Origin: Cyclobacteriaceae bacterium
GTDB lineage: Bacteria; Bacteroidota; Bacteroidia; Cytophagales; Cyclobacteriaceae
Length of the DNA: 24,327 bases
Direction of reading: 5' to 3'
Assembly (NCBI GenBank): GCA_025455225.1
Contig: JALOMY010000023.1
Span: forward strand, 1 to 24,327
In this document: piece after piece, positions 1 through 6,644 of the stretch
Position numbering within the stretch: position 1 is the first letter of the stretch
Layout: each line of letters opens with the position of its first letter
Translations under genes and position numbers: made by a program
The notes under the pieces: generated by a model
What the model saw: only the letters and a program-made list of their open reading frames with translations
What the model was told of the DNA's origin: nothing
Database searches by the model: none

Positions 1-29
1 CTGAATGCCAGTACAACTTTCTTTTTCAT
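1..29 (-). CDS. argG: Argininosuccinate synthase, N-terminal fragment (cut by window edge)
   Basis: On the minus strand an ATG at 29-27 is followed by an open frame to the edge, translating to MKKKVVLAF plus a partial serine codon. This is the typical N-terminus of bacterial argininosuccinate synthase, whose next residues form the SGGLDTS ATP-binding loop, which lies outside this window. The enzyme joins citrulline and aspartate with ATP in arginine synthesis. The ATG lies one base after the stop codon of the upstream GNAT gene, so the two are almost certainly co-transcribed. In Bacteroidota a GNAT protein of this kind commonly sits directly before argG, which supports the call. Only nine full codons are visible, so the call rests on the N-terminal match and the context. 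Confidence 0.7.
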
Positions 30-30
30 C

Positions 31-801
31 TTACCAGAAGAAAAAACTCAGAATGGATTTTTTCTTGGACTCGCCTTCTCCGTTACCGTTGTTTTTATTT
101 TTTGAACGCAACAGAATAAACTGCTTGAAGCGAACCCATCTTTCAAATAGTTTGAAATTGCCCTTGAATCTGCGTTTACGCTTCTTAACAAGATGACCAT
201 GCGAGGTAACAACCGTCTGAATTTTTACTGGTTGCACCTGGGCTTGCGCTTTGGCAGCAGCCTCAGCCGGATCAAATAACATCGCGGTGCACATGCAGTT
301 CTTGCGATTCTTGCTCATCAGGATTTCAAAGTTCACACAGCTTCGGCAGCCTTTCCAAAACTCTTCATCGTTGGTCAGTTCAGAATAGGTAACGGGTTCA
401 TATCCCAAATCGGAATTGATTTTCATTACCGCAAGACCGGTGGTTAATCCGAAGATTTTAGCTTCCGGATATTTTTCCCGTGAAAGCTCAAAAATTTTAC
501 GTTTGATTTCGCGGGCAACACCGCTTTTACGGAACGGTGGTGAAACGATTAAGCCCGAGTTTGCCACATACTTGTCATGTTCCCAGGCTTCAATGTAACA
601 AAAACCCACCCAGGTACCCTCGGTGGTGAGGGCAATCACGGCTTTGCCCTCGTCCATTTTCTTTTCAACATATTCAGGCGAGCGTTGGGCAATACCGGTA
701 CCCCGCGCTTTTGCCGATTCTGCCATCTCCGTAGTGATGGTTATTGCATATTGTTTGTCATCCGCAGTAGCCTTGCGGATTATGATATTGTTATTTTCCA
801 A
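31..801 (-). CDS. GNAT acetyltransferase of the arginine operon, with four-cysteine motif
   Basis: This 256-residue protein belongs to the GNAT acyl-CoA transferase superfamily. The acyl-CoA binding region is visible as NSGLIV followed by the loop RKSGVA (residues 91-96). After the GNAT core come CRSC (Cys152, Cys155) and CMC (Cys169, Cys171), a four-cysteine arrangement that may bind a metal; this set is typical of the Bacteroidota proteins found beside argG. It lies one base upstream of argG on the same strand, so a role as the glutamate N-acylating enzyme of arginine synthesis is likely but inferred. Residues 206-256 form a very basic, low-complexity tail. The frame has no good ATG: TTG at 801-799 is the most plausible start, ATT at 810 is an alternative, and a stop lies at 816-814. 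The first internal ATG (residue 25) would cut into the conserved N-terminus. Confidence 0.85.
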   Translation of the reverse strand: MENNNIIIRKATADDKQYAITITTEMAESAKARGTGIAQRSPEYVEKKMDEGKAVIALTTEGTWVGFCYIEAWEHDKYVANSGLIVSPPFRKSGVAREIKRKIFELSREKYPEAKIFGLTTGLAVMKINSDLGYEPVTYSELTNDEEFWKGCRSCVNFEILMSKNRKNCMCTAMLFDPAEAAAKAQAQVQPVKIQTVVTSHGHLVKKRKRRFKGNFKLFERWVRFKQFILLRSKNKNNGNGEGESKKKSILSFFFW

Positions 802-855
802 AGTAGTAATGCCTTAGAGATTCTGATATAACTAAAATGTTGCTATAAGCACATC

Positions 856-1020
856 GGTCGCCATGCCCTGGGCATGGACCGCTTAAACGTGAACGTTTAT
901 GGTATTAAGGTATCAGATACGCGCGAAGCGTGTGGGTCGGCATCGCCTGGTCACCATACAGGCAGGTGTAGAGAACACGATTGTTCGGGCAGGTGTGTGA
1001 GCAGCCGTGGCTGCTGTGAC
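856..1020. repeat. Cluster of short perfect hairpins in an intergenic region
   Basis: The gap between two minus-strand genes (802-1197) has no convincing ORF. It carries several palindromes with different stem sequences: 861-877 (CCATGCC/GGCATGG, loop CTG), 884-899 (TAAACGT/ACGTTTA, loop GA), 919-933 (ACGCGC/GCGTGT with one G-T pair, loop GAA), 973-986 (GAACA/TGTTC, loop CGAT) and 1000-1015 (AGCAGCC/GGCTGCT, loop GT). A weaker one is TGGT-C-ACCA at 948-956. The 9-mer GGCAGGTGT occurs at 961-969 and 988-996, in each case shortly before a hairpin. A 16-base unit at 856-871 recurs at 935-950 with three differences. The cluster resembles REP/BIME-like intergenic elements, but no transposase is present. 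The flanks 1021-1197 are AT-rich and show nothing definite. Confidence 0.7.
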
Positions 1021-1197
1021 AATGGTGATCGGTGTTTTCAAATTCGTTGTTAACAGTTTGGGTTAAACGTTAGATAAATGTCATTCAATTAGTTTTTTGG
1101 TTATAACTATTCTGCAAAAGTAAACGATAATTAGTTAGAAACGGACAACTATTTTTTAAAGTTCCAAAAATAATTTTACTAACAACGGTTAGGAAGA

Positions 1198-1812
1198 TCA
1201 GCGTTTCGTACGAAACCCGGGTAATGCCAGCTTAAACCTGACGGCCATGAGGCGGACAAAGATGATTACAAAAATGGAGATCAGAAGATTGTAATTACGC
1301 TCAAGCGGAGTGTGCAGGTCAATCAACAGGTAAACGATGGCTCCGGCCAGGCAAGCCGTTGCATAGATCTCTTTACGGAAGATAACGGGAATCTCGTTGG
1401 TGAGCGTGTCACGGATAACACCTCCCATTACTGCAGTGAACATGCCCATGATGGCTGCAATCTCGGGCCGAACTCCCAATGCGATGGCTTTCTCCACGCC
1501 CAGTATGGTGAAAAAGGAAATACCAATGGTGTCAAAGAAAAGAAAGGTTCTGCGCAGATGAATAAATACACGGAAGAAAATGATTGCTGTAACCACGCCA
1601 CCTAAAACAGCATAAAGAAAATTGATATCGCCAATCCAAACCAGAGGATAACTTCCCAGCATGATATCGCGCAGTGTACCTCCTCCGATAGCTGTCACAA
1701 ATCCTGTAAATGCAGCACCAAACCAATCGTGTTCCTTGTCTTGCATAGCCAACGCGCCCGATATGGCGAAGAAAAAGGTACCGATCAGTTCAAGCGGATA
1801 TTGAAAGGTCAT
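1198..1812 (-). CDS. TRIC-family (UPF0126) membrane channel protein
   Basis: A 204-residue inner-membrane protein with about seven hydrophobic segments. It shows the internal duplication of the trimeric intracellular cation channel family, formerly UPF0126 (YicG/YadS-like): the glycine-rich motif GGGTLRD at residues 43-49 recurs as GGVIRD at 130-135. Family members form trimeric monovalent cation channels, and a glycine-transport role has been suggested for some; nothing here selects the substrate. The length matches bacterial members (about 200-215 residues). The ATG at 1812-1810 gives a start directly before the first membrane helix. The gene has the same direction as the PorP/SprF gene but lies 66 bases beyond its stop, with no clear operon evidence. 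Confidence 0.88.
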   Translation of the reverse strand: MTFQYPLELIGTFFFAISGALAMQDKEHDWFGAAFTGFVTAIGGGTLRDIMLGSYPLVWIGDINFLYAVLGGVVTAIIFFRVFIHLRRTFLFFDTIGISFFTILGVEKAIALGVRPEIAAIMGMFTAVMGGVIRDTLTNEIPVIFRKEIYATACLAGAIVYLLIDLHTPLERNYNLLISIFVIIFVRLMAVRFKLALPGFRTKR

Positions 1813-1878
1813 CGATCAATAGATTTAAAGAAGCAGATTGGCTGCGTGAATACGTAAATAATCGCCTTGCTCAAATCC

Positions 1879-2949
1879 TTAAAAGTCTGGACAAGGAATT
1901 ATGAGTTTATCACGTGGTGGTTTGCGTGGGTCGCGCATCGGCCAGGTATACACCAGGCTAAATTCATGAGCGCCTCCGCTTCCTGCACCGAGCTTGGAGA
2001 TGGTGTAATCAAAACTGTAACCGATGTTAAGAGCCTGCTTGGCACCAATGTTGGTGAAGCCCAGCAAGAGTACAATCGATTCGTTGTTGGCAAATCCATT
2101 CACCTGCTTGAACGGAACCCCCCGATACCATAAGCCCAATACAAGGGGCTCGGCTGTATAATACAATCCGAGATCCAACTGATCGAATTTTCCCTGGTGG
2201 CGGTATTGAAATGCTGGTGAAATACTTCGCTCAGCATTCTGGGCATAAATTCCAGAACCCTTTACTCCAGGACGTAAGTAATATTTATATCCTCCATGGA
2301 AAGCATATTTTCTCGGCAACGGACTTTCTTCATCAATGATGGACTGATTGGGCTCTGTAAGGTGAAAAGCGGCCACACCAAGCCAGGCATTCTTTGTAAA
2401 GAATACACCGCCAAGAGAAATATCGACAAACGTTTTGCTGAAGTTGGTGTTGAACGTTTCAGCTGTTGATGGTGAAATGAGATTGCCTGTTACCGGATCG
2501 AACTGATCTCCAAATGTGAGCTTGTCAAAGTTTATGTCCCGGTTATATAAGGCTACCTGTGCACCCGGGCGGAATCCTACATTTTTTGAAAAATTAATTT
2601 CGTAGGAATACTGCAATCCCACACTCAATGAGCGCAGGTCGGCCAAACCTTCAACATCACGAGTGATGATCATACCGATGCCACTGCGCTTATCTTCAAT
2701 AAAATAATCGAAATAAGCAGACATGGTTATGAAATTGGCGTCAATGGCCGGCCACTGGTTGCGGTAATTAATGCCGGCCCGGGCCTGACCTGTGCCTCCG
2801 GCAAGGGCCGGGTTCAGGTAAAGGGGAGCGGCATAGAATTGCGAGAACTGGGGATCCTGGGCATTCGCATTCCGGGATGAAATAGTAAGGGTAATTCCGG
2901 TGATGAGACACAGAAATACGAATCGGAATGTGAATTTTTTTATGAGCAT
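1879..2949 (-). CDS. PorP/SprF family outer-membrane protein of type IX secretion
   Basis: A 356-residue protein starting with a signal peptide that ends around SRNANAQ. It continues with DPQFSQFYAAPLYLNPALAG, the hallmark N-terminus of the PorP/SprF family. The rest alternates short polar turns and amphipathic strands, as expected for an outer-membrane beta-barrel of this length. Family knowledge: PorP/SprF-like proteins act with the type IX secretion system and are needed for export or anchoring of partner proteins with type B C-terminal domains. Here the divergent neighbour at 3129-8380 carries exactly such a domain, so the two are probably a dedicated pair. The ATG at 2949-2947 gives a complete signal peptide with a KK-containing n-region. 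Numbering as sprF is avoided because Bacteroidota usually carry many paralogues. Confidence 0.9.
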   Translation of the reverse strand: MLIKKFTFRFVFLCLITGITLTISSRNANAQDPQFSQFYAAPLYLNPALAGGTGQARAGINYRNQWPAIDANFITMSAYFDYFIEDKRSGIGMIITRDVEGLADLRSLSVGLQYSYEINFSKNVGFRPGAQVALYNRDINFDKLTFGDQFDPVTGNLISPSTAETFNTNFSKTFVDISLGGVFFTKNAWLGVAAFHLTEPNQSIIDEESPLPRKYAFHGGYKYYLRPGVKGSGIYAQNAERSISPAFQYRHQGKFDQLDLGLYYTAEPLVLGLWYRGVPFKQVNGFANNESIVLLLGFTNIGAKQALNIGYSFDYTISKLGAGSGGAHEFSLVYTWPMRDPRKPPRDKLIIPCPDF

Positions 2950-3047
2950 CGGAGCAAATTAAAGCGATTCGGGTTATTTATAAAACATCCGCTCTCTTAA
3001 ATACCTGAACACGCATGATTCTTAACGATATTTTTGGTCAAATTGTA

Positions 3048-3055
3048 TACTTTCG
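3048..3055 (+). promoter_or_regulatory. Candidate Bacteroidota -7 promoter element before the giant surface-protein gene
   Basis: TACTTTCG at 3048-3055 differs by one base from the Bacteroidota -7 consensus TAnnTTTG. It lies 73 bases before the preferred ATG at 3129. A full consensus match, TATTTTTG, occurs at 3029-3036. No well-spaced TTTG -33 element was identified for either, so this is a weak motif-based call. Confidence 0.3.
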
Positions 3056-3128
3056 TGTTGACCGGGCGTTTTACAATTGTTCATTTGATAAGATTGCGCT
3101 AAGTTTTCACATCTCAAGATCATACGGC

Positions 3129-6100
3129 ATGAAGGTTTTTGGTAAAATGAGGTGGTTTGCGATGGTGGTCTGCAGTTGGCTGGCATCAGAAACCCAAGCA
3201 CAGGATTTTTCACGATACAACTGGTATTTTGGTAACAGCACGAACGCGATAAGGTTTAGCCGTTCCGATAATTCAGCCTCGTTGATTAGTAATAAAAAAG
3301 TTCCTTTCGGAACCGGTGGAAGTGCCGTTGCCACCAATTCGTTTAATGCCGACCTGATGTTCTATTCAGATGGTTCGCGCATCTATGACATCACTTCCTC
3401 GCTTACACCAATGCCAAATGGCAGCGGCCTTACGGGTAATACTTCGGGGAATCAGCCGGTAGCTATTTGCCCGGTACCCGGAAGTCCAAACCAATACTAT
3501 GTATTTACCAACAGTGCCAATGGTGCAGTTGGCGGTTCCATTGTCTACAGCATTGTGGATATGACCTTGTTTGGTAATTCCGTTTTTCCGGCCCCGGCAT
3601 CGGGGGATGTTACCTCAAAAAATCAAACGTTCGGTATTGCAGCCAACAGTCGATCTGAAGCGATGATCACCATTCCGCATAGTAATGGAACGGATTACTG
3701 GTTAATTACGCATCAAAACGGTACTGACAATTATACGGTAACCCAGGTTCTTCCCAGCGGAGTATTCAATCATACTACCACAACTAACCTTTCAGGAGGA
3801 TTATCCATTTCGGCCAGCAACTTTGCCTATCATGCCGCTACCGGAAAAATTGCAGTTACACCCCGCACCGCCAACAGAAATGTTATCCTGCTTGATTTTG
3901 ATAATACAACAGGAGCATTATCATTCAATCAATTTGTATTGAATTCAGGCAGCACTACCGATAACGCCTTATACGATACCGAGTGGAGTTTTTCTGGCCG
4001 TTACCTGTACATTTCAAGATTGAATGATTCGGGAGCTGATGCACAGGTACTCCAGTTTGATACCACCAGCCCTGGCTCAACCCTTAATCCGGTGTTAACC
4101 ACACCTGTGATTCGCAGTTATGGATTGCAAATCGCACCTGACTCAGCCATCTATCATCTTTATCAAAGCGTAAACGGTGGTCCGTTTCGTTTAGGAAAAA
4201 TTACATCAACCGATAGCGTTGGTGCTGCTCTTGTTTACACACCCGTTGCTTTCGCTTCCAATCCGAATATGGCAGGAACACAATTTCCCTCCTTCTCCCC
4301 TTCACCTGATCTGAACTTAACCGTATCGTTCATAGCAACAGGTACATGTTCGAATGTTGCTACCACTTTTTATCCGACTGTGTCTCCTTCGGCCGATAGT
4401 CTTGTTTGGGATTTTGGTGACGGAGGAGGTTCAAGTGAATGGAGCCCGGTGTATACTTACCAATCCGGGGGATCATTCCCGGTTACAGTCAAAGCTTACT
4501 TGAATGGTGATTCTGCCACGTTTACAGCGCCCGTTAACATCACCCAGTTTAGCCTTCAGATCGATCTTGTTGCAGATACCGTTGCGTGCGAATGCGAACT
4601 GCCGGTGAATAATGGAATTCCACCTTGCCCGAATGATACCAGTGACGACATCCAGATTACTGCCAACATTACCGGAGGTTCTCCTGTTTCCATTCTTTGG
4701 TCGAATGGTGATACTGGTCCCGTACTTACACCTGATTCTGCCGCCTTTTATTATGTAGTAGTAACAGATGCCACAGGTTGCCAGGCCTATGCCGGTGTGA
4801 ACGTGCGTGAATATGGCTTGCAGGATCAACGAGCCAATATCTGGTACTTCGGTCAGAATGCCGGAATCGATTTTAATACACCACCTGCCGTGGCAGTCAC
4901 CGGACCAATTAATACCCCGGAAGGTGTGGCTGTTATTTCCGACCGAAACGGAAATGTGATTTTATCAACCGATGGCCAACGCGTGTTCAACCGGAAAAAT
5001 GTGGAAGTAACACCGGCACCTATGCCTCCGGGAATTGGAGGAGATACCGGCTCAACACAATCAGCATTAATTATTCCAGTACCGGGTGATGGAACGCTCT
5101 ACTATATCTTCACTACCCAGGAAGTTCATGGTACCGGCACCTATGAATTACGTTACTCGTTGTTTGATTTAAAACTTAATAACGGTGATGGCGGCATTGC
5201 GCAGTTTAACCAACTGCTCTTCACCCGGAGCACCGAACGCATAACCGGAAATGGCAACTGGCTTATTGCCCATGAGTTTGGCAACAACTCCTTCCGTGCT
5301 TACCAGATTACGGCTAATGGTATCAGCAACCCGGTTATCACCAGCATCGGCTCAGATCATTCATTGAATAATGAAATATCCGGTCGTGGTTATATGAAGC
5401 TTGGACCCAACAACATCCTTACTGTTGCTTTATCTACACCAGGTGTATCAAATGTTCTGGAATTGTTTGATTTTGATAATGCAACCGGTGAACTTTCCAA
5501 TTTCCGATCCATTGATCTCAACAGTGCATCAGGCCAGGTATATGGCGTTGAATTTGCCGGTAACAAAATCTTTGCAACCATTACAGGCCCGACATCCCTG
5601 ATCCGCGAATTGTATATCGATTTCCAGGGTAATCCTCAGTTAATAACACCTAATGCAGCCCCGGTGGCTGCTGAATTAGGCGCCATTCAACGTGGACCGG
5701 ATGGCCGGTTATACGTAGCCGTTAACAACCAGTCATTCCTTGGTTTTATTAATGTTAATGGCGATACGTTAAGTACTTCATCCTTTGTATTAAATGGTTT
5801 CCCTTTGGCAGGAGGTTCACAAAGCAAACTGGGTCTCCCCAATTTTATTCAGAATGTAGGTAATGCAGTTCAACCTCCTGGAATGGCGATCTCAGGATTC
5901 TGCCTGGGAAGCCCAACCAGTTTTGTTGGAACCGCCACGGATATTATTGATGAATTTCAATGGTCTTTCGGAGATGGATTTGGCTCCGATTCGGCCGTAG
6001 TTCAACATACCTATGCCGCAGCCGGTAATTATATTGTGACGCTACGGATATTCAATCGATGCGGACTGGATACAACGTTTACTCAGAACATCACCATATT

Positions 6101-6644
6101 TCCTCCTCCGGCTAATCCGACCTTTTTGCCACCGGGCGTACAGCCCGTATTATGCAACGGACCGCTTACCCTGGAAGCAACACCTGCAACCAATCCGAAC
6201 TTGCCAAACCTGACATTCCTTTGGTCGACAACGGAAACAACACGGACCATTGATGTTACCCAGCAGTCTCAGATTCAGGTAACCATTACCGATGTTATAA
6301 GCGGATGTACATCCAATGGCTCCATCATAGTTGCCGACAATCGACCCATTTTTGATTTGGGCCCAGATCAAACCATCTGCCAGAATGTACCCATTGCTGA
6401 TTTGAATGCCCTAAACCCAGGTGCGACTCACGCCTGGACAATCAACGGAGTTCCGGCAGGATCAACACAAACTCAGCCCGTTAATACCACGGTTCCGGGG
6501 ATATTTGTTTATCAGGCTGCTGTTACCGATCCGTTTACCAATTGCACGATTACCGATAACGTTACCTTTACCATTAATGAAACCGCAGCGTTTGTTGCTG
6601 TGCCTACTCCTGCAACCTGCGGACTTCCTGAGACGGCAGTATAG
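3129..6644 (+). CDS. Giant PKD-domain cell-surface protein, N-terminal part (frameshifted)
   Basis: This frame encodes the N-terminal 1171 residues of a secreted surface protein. The ATG at 3129 is preferred because it begins a signal peptide ending at ETQAQ; the frame is open from an earlier ATG at 3015 that would bury it. Domain order: a WYFG module (from about residue 32), a PKD domain with WDFGDGG near 426, a SprB-like Ig repeat (about 480-560), a second WYFG module (IWYFGQNAGIDF near 571), a second PKD domain (WSFGDGF near 941), then Ig-like repeats. The WYFG modules share PMP, P-PG and YYxFT-like landmarks, so they are a duplication. The frame ends at TAG 6642-6644, while the same protein clearly continues in the -1 frame with DGSIVLTI. 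The probable cause is loss of one base near 6630. The role is probably adhesion or gliding, which is inferred. Confidence 0.85.
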   Translation: MKVFGKMRWFAMVVCSWLASETQAQDFSRYNWYFGNSTNAIRFSRSDNSASLISNKKVPFGTGGSAVATNSFNADLMFYSDGSRIYDITSSLTPMPNGSGLTGNTSGNQPVAICPVPGSPNQYYVFTNSANGAVGGSIVYSIVDMTLFGNSVFPAPASGDVTSKNQTFGIAANSRSEAMITIPHSNGTDYWLITHQNGTDNYTVTQVLPSGVFNHTTTTNLSGGLSISASNFAYHAATGKIAVTPRTANRNVILLDFDNTTGALSFNQFVLNSGSTTDNALYDTEWSFSGRYLYISRLNDSGADAQVLQFDTTSPGSTLNPVLTTPVIRSYGLQIAPDSAIYHLYQSVNGGPFRLGKITSTDSVGAALVYTPVAFASNPNMAGTQFPSFSPSPDLNLTVSFIATGTCSNVATTFYPTVSPSADSLVWDFGDGGGSSEWSPVYTYQSGGSFPVTVKAYLNGDSATFTAPVNITQFSLQIDLVADTVACECELPVNNGIPPCPNDTSDDIQITANITGGSPVSILWSNGDTGPVLTPDSAAFYYVVVTDATGCQAYAGVNVREYGLQDQRANIWYFGQNAGIDFNTPPAVAVTGPINTPEGVAVISDRNGNVILSTDGQRVFNRKNVEVTPAPMPPGIGGDTGSTQSALIIPVPGDGTLYYIFTTQEVHGTGTYELRYSLFDLKLNNGDGGIAQFNQLLFTRSTERITGNGNWLIAHEFGNNSFRAYQITANGISNPVITSIGSDHSLNNEISGRGYMKLGPNNILTVALSTPGVSNVLELFDFDNATGELSNFRSIDLNSASGQVYGVEFAGNKIFATITGPTSLIRELYIDFQGNPQLITPNAAPVAAELGAIQRGPDGRLYVAVNNQSFLGFINVNGDTLSTSSFVLNGFPLAGGSQSKLGLPNFIQNVGNAVQPPGMAISGFCLGSPTSFVGTATDIIDEFQWSFGDGFGSDSAVVQHTYAAAGNYIVTLRIFNRCGLDTTFTQNITIFPPPANPTFLPPGVQPVLCNGPLTLEATPATNPNLPNLTFLWSTTETTRTIDVTQQSQIQVTITDVISGCTSNGSIIVADNRPIFDLGPDQTICQNVPIADLNALNPGATHAWTINGVPAGSTQTQPVNTTVPGIFVYQAAVTDPFTNCTITDNVTFTINETAAFVAVPTPATCGLPETAV

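Noticed and set aside
856..1020. Possible CRISPR array
   Set aside because: The hairpins differ from each other and spacing is irregular (about 20-50 bases); there is no identical repeat of 25-40 bases with unique spacers and no cas gene.
1312..1605. Plus-strand ORF of 97 residues
   Set aside because: It lies antisense to the TRIC-family gene and shows no domain or signal.
3015..3128. Start of the giant protein at ATG 3015
   Set aside because: It would put 38 polar and mixed residues before a complete signal peptide; the ATG at 3129 gives a normal secreted-protein start.
4473..4829. Antisense ORF of 118 residues within the giant gene
   Set aside because: It is opposite a well-supported domain (PKD/Ig) and has an atypical composition without any recognisable motif; the same holds for the antisense ORF at 7045-7416.
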